Shown here: positions 8,443 through 16,719 of the stretch, piece by piece
How the letters are laid out: every line of letters starts with the position of its first letter
Numbering within the stretch: the first letter of the stretch is position 1
Source: Treponema sp.
GTDB taxonomy: Bacteria; Spirochaetota; Spirochaetia; Treponematales; Treponemataceae
Direction of reading: 5' to 3'
DNA: 64,000 nucleotides
NCBI GenBank assembly: GCA_017484285.1
Contig: JAFUTH010000007.1
Coordinates: forward strand, 102,706 to 166,705
Position numbers and translations under genes: made by a program
The notes under the pieces: model-generated
What the model saw: the letters and a program-made list of their open reading frames with translations, nothing else
Told to the model about the DNA's origin: nothing
Database searches by the model: none

Positions 8443-10509
8443 GTGAAACTGTTTTCCAAAATTCTTTTCGTTGTTCTCTCAATACTTTATCCGCTCGTTG
8501 TTTTTTCGTGCCTTGTGATTTTTCATGTGCCGATTAAGATTTTCTCGCTGTTTATCGTTTTTATCGCGCTTGTGTATCTGCTCATGGCGACGGGTGGAAG
8601 TCGTGCGGGCGGGGAATCGTCTTTGGGCGCGCGGCTCAAAAAAAATCTTCGCTTGCTCGTGAGTGCGGGGCTTTTGCTTGCGGCGGGGCTTATCTGCCTT
8701 GCCACAGGTCAGACGCTTTTTATCAAGCTCTATCCCGTGCTGATGAATGTGATTTTTCTGTTCACTTTTGGGAGCACGCTCTTTTTGCCGCCGAATATCT
8801 GCTTTCGCTTTGCCTGTCTCGCGCAAAAAAACTTGGCGACATCGCACATTTCGCGCCGTGTTGAGAAGTATTGCTTTAAAGTCACGGTGATATGGTGCGT
8901 GTTTTTTATTCTGAATGGCGCGGCGGCACTGTACACAGTTTTTAGTAAAAGTGATAAAATGTGGTCGATTTATAACGGCGGAATTGCATACGCTTTGATG
9001 GGCGTTCTTTTTGCCGTGGAATTTCTTGTGCGAATGGTGGTGAATTCAAAAATGCCGAAACTTGCGTATATTTCAAAATTCAATGCTCAAAGCTGGCCGC
9101 TCGACAAAATTATGTGCTATGAGCGAAAGTGGAGCGACAAAAAATACCTCACGTGGAGCGATTTCCTTGCTACGAGCGCAAAAATGCGCCGTTTTATCAA
9201 AAGTCACGGCGAGTGCGAAAAATGGATTCTCCATTGCGAAGATTACTGGCTCTTTTTGTGTACTTTCATTGCGCTCTTGCAGTGCAAAAAAGAAGTGCTC
9301 CTCACCGCGAACATCAGCCCGCTGTTTTTAAATGAGATGAAAGAAGGAGCGGGAAGCACGACGCTTTTCCTCACTGACCAGACCGAAGTTGAGGGAAAGC
9401 CAATCGAAGACGCATTCTTTATCCCGAAGATTCTTGAAGATGAGACCGAGCCGACTGAATCTGAAAAAATGACGACTCCCGCAATCGAAAGCGACGAAAC
9501 GAAAATCATTTTGTATACCTCTGGCTCTACGGGGCATCCGAAAGCCGTGCATCAGCGCATGACGGAATTTGAGGCGGACAATGCTTTTATCCTTTCAAAA
9601 TGGTACGATGAATTTGCGAGCCGAAAACTGTGCGCGGTCAACTCACAGCACCACATTTACGGCTTTTTGTTCACGATTTCGCTTCCGTTTGCCGCGGGCG
9701 TTCCGTTCCGCCGTAAGCGAATTGAATTCCCCGAAGAATTTGAAGCGTTAGACGATGAATCCTACATGATTATCGCTGTTCCCGCATTCTTAAAGCGAAC
9801 CTGCGCCGAATTGGGCGAAAAAAAGTTGCCGCTCAAAAATCCGTGGATTTTCACATCTGGCGGGGCGGTTTCCCCAGAGCTTGCCGTTGACACCAACCGC
9901 GTGTTCGGATTCTGCCCGCTTGAAGTGTACGGCTCAACCGAGACTTCGGGAATCGCCTACCGCCAGCAGACCAAAAACGGCTTGGTGTGGACTCCGTTCG
10001 ACAACGCAAAAATCTGGCTCGACAAGGACGACGGCTGCCTTACGATTATTTCTCCGTACATAAAAGACCCCGCTGGATTCAAAACGGGCGATTTAGCCGA
10101 AATGTATGAAGACGGCACTTTCTTGCTCAAAGGTCGCGCGGATTCCATCGTCAAAATCGAAGAAAAACGCATTTCCGTCACCGAAGTTGAAAACAGACTC
10201 TTGCAAAGCGGACTTGTTGCCGATTGCTCCGTCGTTCCAATGCAAGACAGGAGGCAGTATCTTGCTGCGGCGATTGTCTTGAACGAAGAAGGCAAGCAGA
10301 AATTCGCCACGACCGAAAAATATCTCATAAACCGCCACTTCCACGACTATTTGTTGCAGTTCTTCGAGAATGTGGTTTTGCCGAAAAAATGGCGGTACCT
10401 CGAAAAACTCCCGTGCGATGTGCAGGGCAAAAAACACAAGCCCGAAATTCAGGCATTGTTTGACACTTCGACAGACTCAGCGACTGATGATGAGGGAGAC
10501 GAAAAGTGA
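8443..10509 (+). CDS. Fusion of a membrane domain and an AMP-forming acyl/aryl ligase (ApeG-ApeH-like)
   Basis: This 688-residue protein has two parts. Residues 1-200 contain about six hydrophobic helices resembling the COG4648-type membrane protein of APE clusters. Residues 200-680 are an adenylating enzyme of the acyl-CoA synthetase family: ILYTSGSTGHPKAVH near 357, YGSTETSG near 496 and TGDLAE near 550. In E. coli-type APE clusters the two are separate neighbouring genes, so this is a fusion. It probably activates the aromatic starter acid and loads it on a carrier protein at the membrane. Start is GTG directly after the ACP 3 stop; the end overlaps the next GTG. Confidence 0.85.
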   Translation: MKLFSKILFVVLSILYPLVVFSCLVIFHVPIKIFSLFIVFIALVYLLMATGGSRAGGESSLGARLKKNLRLLVSAGLLLAAGLICLATGQTLFIKLYPVLMNVIFLFTFGSTLFLPPNICFRFACLAQKNLATSHISRRVEKYCFKVTVIWCVFFILNGAAALYTVFSKSDKMWSIYNGGIAYALMGVLFAVEFLVRMVVNSKMPKLAYISKFNAQSWPLDKIMCYERKWSDKKYLTWSDFLATSAKMRRFIKSHGECEKWILHCEDYWLFLCTFIALLQCKKEVLLTANISPLFLNEMKEGAGSTTLFLTDQTEVEGKPIEDAFFIPKILEDETEPTESEKMTTPAIESDETKIILYTSGSTGHPKAVHQRMTEFEADNAFILSKWYDEFASRKLCAVNSQHHIYGFLFTISLPFAAGVPFRRKRIEFPEEFEALDDESYMIIAVPAFLKRTCAELGEKKLPLKNPWIFTSGGAVSPELAVDTNRVFGFCPLEVYGSTETSGIAYRQQTKNGLVWTPFDNAKIWLDKDDGCLTIISPYIKDPAGFKTGDLAEMYEDGTFLLKGRADSIVKIEEKRISVTEVENRLLQSGLVADCSVVPMQDRRQYLAAAIVLNEEGKQKFATTEKYLINRHFHDYLLQFFENVVLPKKWRYLEKLPCDVQGKKHKPEIQALFDTSTDSATDDEGDEK

Positions 10510-10862
10510 TTCACTCGATTCCAGGCGAAGAAGTGCTTGAAAAATCAGAAAATGCTGTTTCTCTCAAAGTAAAAATCGTTGCCGAAAGCGATTATTTTGA
10601 CGGGCATTTCCCGCAGTTTAAATTGCTTCCCGCGGTGGCGCAGATTGATTTGGTCGTTCACTATGCGCAAAAGTATTTTGGGCTTCCCGTTTCGACGGCG
10701 AACATTAAGCGATTCAAGTTTTCGGATAAAATAGTACCCGACGCGGTGGTGATTTTTAAAATCGCGTTTGATTCTGAAAAAAATCGCGTGTCGTTTGAGC
10801 TTTTGGATGCGGCGGACGAGCGCGTGTATTCGACAGGCACGTATACCGTGCGAAGTGAGTAG
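10506..10862 (+). CDS. Hotdog 3-hydroxyacyl-ACP dehydratase (ApeI/FabZ-like)
   Basis: A 118-residue single hotdog domain with FDGHFPQFKLLPAVAQ, matching the FabZ-type GHFP..P..PGV..Q signature; His34 is the expected catalytic base. It would remove water from 3-hydroxyacyl intermediates to form the conjugated double bonds of a polyene. The GTG start overlaps the ligase stop, and no ketoreductase gene lies nearby to supply its substrate. General fatty acid dehydratase is the alternative. Confidence 0.82.
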   Translation: MIHSIPGEEVLEKSENAVSLKVKIVAESDYFDGHFPQFKLLPAVAQIDLVVHYAQKYFGLPVSTANIKRFKFSDKIVPDAVVIFKIAFDSEKNRVSFELLDAADERVYSTGTYTVRSE

Positions 10863-10864
10863 CT

Positions 10865-11632
10865 ATGGCACAGTTCAAACCTTGTATTTTGATTCCCGTG
10901 TATCGGCACGGACGGGCGTGTGTCGAAGTCGTTGAGCACATTCGTCAGTATCATGTTCCGATTATTCTCGTTGACGACGGAAATGCCGAAGAGACGAAGC
11001 AGTATCTTCGGCATATCAAACAAACTTATCCCGATGTTGAGCTTGTGGTGCTTGGCAAAAATCAGGGAAAGGGCAGGGCGTTCAAGGCGGGCGTAATCCG
11101 CGCAAAAGAGCTTGGCTATTCGCACATCTTGCAGCTTGACGCGGACGGTCAGCACGACGCGACGCGCATTCCGTTTTTTGTCGAGCGGGCAGAAGCGTCG
11201 CCCTCAAAAATGATTTGCGGCTATCCCGAATACGACGAAACGGCTCCCGGACACCGAAAAAATGCCCACAAATTCGCAAACACCTGGTGCGCGATTATCA
11301 CGTGGAGCAATACGATTGTGGATTCTCTCTGCGGATTCCGCATGTACCCGACTGAGCCGACCTATCGCTTCGTGACAAAAAAATATTTTGATTCCCGAAT
11401 GGGCTTCGATGTAGAGATTTTGATTCAGCTCATGTGGGCGGGCGTCGGCACTGAATTCTATCCGGTCAAAGTCACGTATCCGAGCGACGGTATCTCAAAT
11501 TTCCACGCATTCAGAGACAACGCCCGCATTTCGTGGGTCTTTACGCGCTTGTTCTGCAAGATGCTTGTGCTTTCGCCCGTTCTTCTGTGGAGAAAGATTT
11601 CTCGACATGCTCAAAATGACGGTGAAAAATGA
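10865..11632 (+). CDS. Family 2 glycosyltransferase
   Basis: A 255-residue GT-A glycosyltransferase. The nucleotide-binding DDG motif lies in IILVDDGNAEET, and the metal-binding DxD appears in QLDADGQHD near residue 96. In APE clusters a GT2 enzyme, sometimes fused to an acyltransferase, attaches or builds the sugar-lipid anchor; here the acyltransferase is the separate next gene. No clear transmembrane helices. It overlaps the next gene by 4 bp (ATGA). Sugar donor and acceptor are unknown. Confidence 0.85.
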   Translation: MAQFKPCILIPVYRHGRACVEVVEHIRQYHVPIILVDDGNAEETKQYLRHIKQTYPDVELVVLGKNQGKGRAFKAGVIRAKELGYSHILQLDADGQHDATRIPFFVERAEASPSKMICGYPEYDETAPGHRKNAHKFANTWCAIITWSNTIVDSLCGFRMYPTEPTYRFVTKKYFDSRMGFDVEILIQLMWAGVGTEFYPVKVTYPSDGISNFHAFRDNARISWVFTRLFCKMLVLSPVLLWRKISRHAQNDGEK

Positions 11633-12582
11633 GCCAGTGGTACGAAGTCAAGCAGAATCATAATCTCGGCTACAAAATGATGTTTTTCTTGCTGAAAGCG
11701 TTTCCTGCTGTCTTCATGCGGTTTCTTGCGTTTCCGATTGGCTTTTTTTACTGGGCGTTCGGAAAAAAAACACGGAGTATTTCAAAAGACTATCTGTTGC
11801 GAATGGAAGTCTCGCTCCTTTCAGATGTCGAGCATATCGGCAAAAAAAAGATTCCGCGCTCGACGTTCAAGCACATTTCCTCGTTCGCGCTCAATTTGGT
11901 TGAGAACGTGCAGAGCTGGGCGGGAAAATTCTCTTTTAAAGATGTCGCGTGGCAGGACGATGACGTGCATGATTTGGTCGCGAACATAAACGCGGGCAAG
12001 GGAACGGTCATCGTCATCTCGCACTTGGGGAACGCCCAGATGATGAAAGGCTTGGCGAGTCTCGGGGAGAGCGGCACGGAACGGAAGATGAACATCACGA
12101 CGGTTTCTGACGCAAAGGTGTCGCAGGGATTCAACGCGCTCTTAAACGAAATAAATCCCGACTCGTCTTTTAACATCGTGAGCACGGACAACATCGGGCC
12201 TGAGACGATTATTCTGCTGCAAGAGCGGCTTGAGGCGGGCGGCGTCGTGGTGATTGCCGGCGACCGAGTGAGCGCGCACACGAACCGAAACATAGAGATT
12301 CCGTTTTTGGGCGAGACGGCGCGCTTTCCGTATGGCGTGTTTCTTTTGATTGCGCTGTTGAACGTTCCCACGTATTTTGTGAACGGATTGCGCCAAAAAG
12401 ATTTTTCTCTCTCGCCAAAATACGACATGTTCGTCAAAAAGAATCCCGTTTCATTTGACTGCGGCAGAAAGGAGCGCGAGGCGAGAATCACCGAAAGCGC
12501 GCGCGCATATGCCGAAAATCTTGAGCACCTGTGTAAACTGCACCCGTATCAGTGGTATAATTTCTTTGACTTTTGGAGATAA
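11629..12582 (+). CDS. LpxL/HtrB-like lipid acyltransferase with altered catalytic motif
   Basis: A 317-residue protein of the lipid A biosynthesis acyltransferase superfamily, with an N-terminal membrane-associated region (about residues 15-45). The core motif reads SHLGNAQ: His132 is kept but the HX4(D/E) acid is Gln137. A second conserved block, VVVIAGDRVS, is present. Many spirochaetes such as Treponema lack classical lipid A, so the substrate is more likely the cluster product or its glycolipid anchor. The Gln may weaken or change activity. It overlaps the glycosyltransferase, consistent with the GT/AT pair of APE clusters. Confidence 0.72.
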   Translation: MSQWYEVKQNHNLGYKMMFFLLKAFPAVFMRFLAFPIGFFYWAFGKKTRSISKDYLLRMEVSLLSDVEHIGKKKIPRSTFKHISSFALNLVENVQSWAGKFSFKDVAWQDDDVHDLVANINAGKGTVIVISHLGNAQMMKGLASLGESGTERKMNITTVSDAKVSQGFNALLNEINPDSSFNIVSTDNIGPETIILLQERLEAGGVVVIAGDRVSAHTNRNIEIPFLGETARFPYGVFLLIALLNVPTYFVNGLRQKDFSLSPKYDMFVKKNPVSFDCGRKEREARITESARAYAENLEHLCKLHPYQWYNFFDFWR

Positions 12583-12585
12583 ACG

Positions 12586-13026
12586 ATGGCTACAGAAAAT
12601 CTTTCGACCGAAATCGAATTCAAAATCGACTTTAATGACTGCGACCCGATGCGCATCGTGTGGCACGGAAATTACATCAATTATTTTGAGCGCGCGCGCT
12701 GTGCCTTGCTCGACAAAATCGGGTACAATTACATCGCAATGGAAGACTCGGGCTATCTGTTCCCGGTGTCTGAAGTGAAGTGCAAGTACATGAAGTCGCT
12801 CCGCTTCGGCGATGTGTGCCGCGCAAAGGCAATCCTTGTCGAATGGGAGAATATGATTAAAATCAATTTTGAGCTGTATAACGCGCGCACGGGCGAGTTG
12901 ACCACAAAGGGCACGGTCTCGCAGCTGTGCGTCGATAAGAAAACGGGCGAGACGCAATTTGTCTGCCCAAAAGTATGGACCGATAAGGTCGAAAAATGCC
13001 TGGCAAATGGAGGATTCTCACAATGA
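12586..13026 (+). CDS. YbgC/4HBT-type acyl thioesterase
   Basis: A 146-residue hotdog thioesterase of the 4-hydroxybenzoyl-CoA thioesterase family. The catalytic region DFNDCDPMRIVWHGNYINY (residues 14-32) contains the Asp of the family D-x-D-P signature. GGAGA lies 9 nt before the ATG. In APE clusters such an enzyme is thought to edit or release stalled acyl chains. It overlaps the LolA-like gene by ATGA. Confidence 0.85.
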   Translation: MATENLSTEIEFKIDFNDCDPMRIVWHGNYINYFERARCALLDKIGYNYIAMEDSGYLFPVSEVKCKYMKSLRFGDVCRAKAILVEWENMIKINFELYNARTGELTTKGTVSQLCVDKKTGETQFVCPKVWTDKVEKCLANGGFSQ

Positions 13027-13646
13027 AAAAAATGATTATCGCATGTGTGGCGGGATTGCTCGCTGCGCTTTGTTTTGCGCAACAAAATACAAAAAACGCT
13101 GCCTTTAACGATGTGTGCGTGTCGATTTCGGCGCATAAGGTCACAAAAGGCTCGTTCACGCAGACAAAACTGATTAAAAAAATCTCGCGCGAAATCAAAT
13201 CGTCGGGCACGTTCATTGTGTCGGTCGATGACGGCGTTTTGTGGAACACGCAGAAGCCGTTCGCCTCATCTATGGCAATCACCAAAAACGGCATTGTGCA
13301 GACGGCGGCAAACGGCAAAAAATCAGTCGTGAGCGCGGGAAGCAACGCCACGTTCGAGCAGGTCTCTTCGCTCATGACGTCGCTCTTCAACGGTGACGCG
13401 GGCGAGCTTGAAAAGAACTTCGAGATTGAATTCATCGGCTCAACGGCAAACTGGAACGTGAACCTCGTGCCGCGCGACGCGTCAATCAAATCGTTCATCG
13501 CGCAGATTGAGATGGCGGGTCGGGCGACGATTGACTCGATGACCTTGCATGAGCCGAGCGGTGACTTTACGAAGTACGAATTTACAAATCAGTCGTTCAC
13601 CGACTCGCTCACCGAGAGCGAAAAAGCAGGCTTCAATGCGCAATAA
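13023..13646 (+). CDS. LolA-like periplasmic lipid/lipoprotein carrier
   Basis: The ATG at 13023 follows GGAGG and overlaps the previous stop; the product is 207 residues. It begins with a signal peptide (MKKMIIACVAGLLAALCFAQ). The rest fits the LolA-like family: KGSFTQTKLIKKISREIKSSG, then a segment on a VLWNTQKPF core typical of outer-membrane carrier proteins. In APE clusters this carrier works with the MMPL exporter to take the product across the periplasm. It overlaps the exporter gene by 11 bp. Confidence 0.82.
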   Translation: MKKMIIACVAGLLAALCFAQQNTKNAAFNDVCVSISAHKVTKGSFTQTKLIKKISREIKSSGTFIVSVDDGVLWNTQKPFASSMAITKNGIVQTAANGKKSVVSAGSNATFEQVSSLMTSLFNGDAGELEKNFEIEFIGSTANWNVNLVPRDASIKSFIAQIEMAGRATIDSMTLHEPSGDFTKYEFTNQSFTDSLTESEKAGFNAQ

Positions 13647-16047
13647 GCTACGGACGATGCCGCACCGCTTTTTTGGGGCGTGGCTGTTGTTTCACGGCGC
13701 GATTGTGCTCGCGTTTTTGATTTCGCTCGCCGTCTCGCCCAAAATCACGTTCGCGACGAGCCTGTTCGACATTCTTCCGCCGTCTTCTTCGCTTCATGAA
13801 GTGCAGGCGGCTGACAGTGCGCTTGGCGCAAAGACGGGCAGATCGGTCACGATTTTGGCAAAGGCTCGCTCGTTCGAGACGGCAAAGGCGGCGGCTTCTG
13901 CCTTGTATGCGCGCTATGTAACGGAAACGGCGCTTTCCGATGTGCCAAATCCCGCGTATTTTGACTCTCTTTCGCTTTATGTTGATTCTTCTTCGGTCGC
14001 TGAGCTGAGCGCATGGCTGCATGACTACCGATTTGCGCTTTTGGACGACGAGACGATTGCTCTCTTGGAGAATGGACGCGCCGACGAGCTTGCAGAAGAG
14101 GCACTCGGTGCGGTCTACGGCGCGTTTACGCTCTCGGATTTGTCGAATCTCTCCGAAGACCCCTTCTTGCTTTCCGAAACAAAACTCCGTGCGCTCCTTG
14201 AGGGTGGCGCGGTCTCCAGCACGGCGATGTCGCTCAAAGACGATGTGCTCGCCACTCAGAAAAATGACGCATGGTACGTGCTTGTGCGCGGAACGCTCTC
14301 GGAAAAGGGCGCGGCGCTCGCAAGCAAAAAGAGCACGGTGCGCCATTTGTACGACACGACGGCTTCCCTTGTGCGCGAATTCGCGGAAAGCGGGCGTGGC
14401 GAGATTGAGTTCGTGTTTTCGGGCGTGCCGTTCCACAGCTACGAAAGCTCTTCGAGCGCGCAGACGCAGATTTCAGTGATTTCGACGGTCGCGATTGCCC
14501 TCATCATCGTTGTGTTTCTGTGGATTTTCCGCTCGCTCGTGCCCGCGCTTGTGTCGGCGCTTGCGGTCGTGTTTTCGTGCGGTATCGGCTTTGTCTCAAC
14601 GCTGCTCTTTTTCCGCGGCATTCACGTGCTCACCTTTGTGTTCGGAACGACGCTCATCGGCACGTGCCTCGACTATTCGATTCATTTTTTTGTGAACTGG
14701 AAGGCAAACGCCGCATGCACGTCGGGAACAGCCGTGCGCGCCCACATTTTGCGCGGCATTACGCTCGGCTTCCTTTCTACGGAGATTTGCTTTGTCGCGC
14801 TTTTTGTCGCTCCGTTCCCGCTCTTAAAGCAGGTGAGCGTGTTTTTGTTTACGGGGCTTGCCGCGGCATACCTGTCGGTCGTTGCGCTCTATCCGCGCCT
14901 GCCGATGCCAAAAAAGCGTGAGGCACATGTTCATCTTCCGCATATTTGCGTGCACGTGCGTTTTGTGCCGTTCATCTTGATGTTTGCCTCGATCGCGCTC
15001 ATGTGTGTGCACCGCGATTCGCTCAAAATCCGCAACAATATTCAGGAATTGTACACGATGTCGCCGTCGATGCTCAAAAACGAGATTGAGTCGGCGCGCG
15101 TGTTGGACACTGGCTCGAGCGGCTGGTACTTTATCGTAAAAGCCGATTCCGAAGAAGCATTGCTCCAGCGGCTTGAATCGCTCGATGCGGAGCTTACCCG
15201 CGCGCAGGAAAGCGGAAAACTCGGTTCGTTCCTGTCGCTCACTCAGTTCATTCCGTCAAAGGCGCATCAAGAAAAAAGCTACCGCGCTGCCGAAAAACTG
15301 CTCCCGCTCGCACCCGCGCAGTTCGATTCGCTTGGACTGGGGCAAGAAGGCGCACTCGCGTACGAAACGGCGTACACGCAGGCGTTCGGAAAGCACGTGT
15401 CAATCGTTGAAAACGGCGAGCATATCGGAAATTTGCCGAAAACGCTTAAAGACGCGACCGAAAATCTGTGGATTGGCGAGATTGACGGAGATTTTTACGC
15501 GTGCGTGCTTCCGCTCCATGCGCAGAGTGAAGAAGAGGCATTTTTCCGCGCGTATGCCGAGCAGACTGAGGGCGTTTTTTTCGTGAACAAAGTGAAGGAC
15601 ATTTCCGCCCAGCTCGACATTCTCTCAAAGACGATGCTGCTCATGCTTGCGAGTGCGTTCGTCATCGTGATTGCGATTCTGTTCTTCTGCTACAAACCGC
15701 GCCTTGTCGTTAAAATCGCGCTCATTCCGCTCTGCGTAACGCTCGTTACGACGGCGGTTCTGTTGCTCTGTAAGATTCCGCTCAGCTTTTTCCCGGTTAC
15801 GTCGCTCATCCTCGTCTTCGGGCTTGGCTTGGACTACATCATCTACGCGATTGAGGGGAGCGAGTCACAAAGCGGCAACGCAAGTTTGAACAATTTCGCG
15901 ATTCTGCTCTCGTTCGTTACGACCGCGCTTTCATTCGGCGCGCTCGCGCTTTCAACATTCGCGCCCGTGCACATGCTCGGTCTCACGGTGTTTGTCGGGC
16001 TCACCGCCGCCGTCGTAACTGCGCTCTGTGTAACGCACGCGAATTAG
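13636..16047 (+). CDS. MMPL/RND-family exporter
   Basis: From the ATG at 13636 the product is 803 residues. The architecture is the RND lipid-exporter type: one N-terminal helix, a periplasmic loop (about 45-275), five helices (about 275-440), a second helix and loop, and five C-terminal helices (about 660-800). The acidic residue expected in the proton relay is visible in GTCLDYSIHF and GLGLDYIIYA, one per half. It should export the cluster product or its precursor lipid. An in-frame upstream start at 13549 is rejected because it overlaps the LolA-like gene by about 100 bp and lacks a hydrophobic start. Confidence 0.87.
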   Translation: MRNKLRTMPHRFFGAWLLFHGAIVLAFLISLAVSPKITFATSLFDILPPSSSLHEVQAADSALGAKTGRSVTILAKARSFETAKAAASALYARYVTETALSDVPNPAYFDSLSLYVDSSSVAELSAWLHDYRFALLDDETIALLENGRADELAEEALGAVYGAFTLSDLSNLSEDPFLLSETKLRALLEGGAVSSTAMSLKDDVLATQKNDAWYVLVRGTLSEKGAALASKKSTVRHLYDTTASLVREFAESGRGEIEFVFSGVPFHSYESSSSAQTQISVISTVAIALIIVVFLWIFRSLVPALVSALAVVFSCGIGFVSTLLFFRGIHVLTFVFGTTLIGTCLDYSIHFFVNWKANAACTSGTAVRAHILRGITLGFLSTEICFVALFVAPFPLLKQVSVFLFTGLAAAYLSVVALYPRLPMPKKREAHVHLPHICVHVRFVPFILMFASIALMCVHRDSLKIRNNIQELYTMSPSMLKNEIESARVLDTGSSGWYFIVKADSEEALLQRLESLDAELTRAQESGKLGSFLSLTQFIPSKAHQEKSYRAAEKLLPLAPAQFDSLGLGQEGALAYETAYTQAFGKHVSIVENGEHIGNLPKTLKDATENLWIGEIDGDFYACVLPLHAQSEEEAFFRAYAEQTEGVFFVNKVKDISAQLDILSKTMLLMLASAFVIVIAILFFCYKPRLVVKIALIPLCVTLVTTAVLLLCKIPLSFFPVTSLILVFGLGLDYIIYAIEGSESQSGNASLNNFAILLSFVTTALSFGALALSTFAPVHMLGLTVFVGLTAAVVTALCVTHAN

Positions 16048-16709
16048 AAATTCACGCTCCAGGTGCGCTCGGTCTGCATGGTAAGGAGTTCGCCGAGCGT
16101 GACGGTTTCCCTGAGCTTTTTGCGTCCGTCGGGCGAGGCAAACTGAATCGTGAGCTTTCCGCTTACGATTTCGTCGGCGAAGGTCGGACCATACATCGAG
16201 GCGAGCAAGTCCGTGTATTCGGCGACGCTCATTTTTTCGCCGATGAGCGCGGGAATCATCAGCAAATCGAGGTAGGATTTCACGTCGTCGTTCAGAAGGT
16301 CATAGAACGCGCTGATTTGGTTCGGACCGAGCGTGAGGGTGAGCGAATGCGCGTTTTTTGCGATGATGCCCGCCTGTGAAATCTGGTGTGTCGCGAGGTG
16401 TGGAATCGTTCCCGTCGCGGTGATTTCGGTCGCTGAGGGGAGCGAAACGCTCGTCTCCACCGCTCCGGCTGAGGTGAGCAGGGAAAGCACGTCGGCTTTA
16501 TTGAAGAGCGGGGCGTTCGTATCCGCGCCGTTTATGGATTGCAAGGTCTTTGCGGTTGCTTGTGAAAATCCGGTCGAAAAGAAAACCACCGCGTCGTCGT
16601 TACTGCCCGCCTTGACTGAAATCTGAGGCAGGCACGATGAAAGCAAAAGACTCAGCGCGAGAAAAAAAAGGCTGGCACTCATGCGCCGTATGCGAAAAAC
16701 AGTCTGCAT
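16044..16709 (-). CDS. Uncharacterised lipoprotein
   Basis: I do not recognise this 221-residue protein. It starts with a lipoprotein signal sequence: hydrophobic core SLFFLALSLLLSSC, with Cys as the lipidated residue. AGGGAT lies 8 nt before the ATG at 16709, which decides between two nearby in-frame ATGs. It converges on and overlaps the exporter gene by 4 bp, and is 10 bp downstream of the NlpC/P60 gene with which it is probably co-transcribed. APE clusters often end with a small lipoprotein, but no sequence signature links this one to them. Confidence 0.7.
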   Translation of the reverse strand: MQTVFRIRRMSASLFFLALSLLLSSCLPQISVKAGSNDDAVVFFSTGFSQATAKTLQSINGADTNAPLFNKADVLSLLTSAGAVETSVSLPSATEITATGTIPHLATHQISQAGIIAKNAHSLTLTLGPNQISAFYDLLNDDVKSYLDLLMIPALIGEKMSVAEYTDLLASMYGPTFADEIVSGKLTIQFASPDGRKKLRETVTLGELLTMQTERTWSVNF

Positions 16710-16719
16710 ATGCATATCC

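Noticed and set aside
12863..13498. A 211-codon minus-strand frame over the LolA-like and thioesterase genes.
   Set aside because: Antisense to overlapping cluster genes with clear motifs; composition is that of a shadow frame.
4032..16047. The cluster considered as a modular polyketide or non-ribosomal peptide system.
   Set aside because: No multidomain synthase, condensation domain or full ketosynthase; genes are discrete and match the APE layout better.
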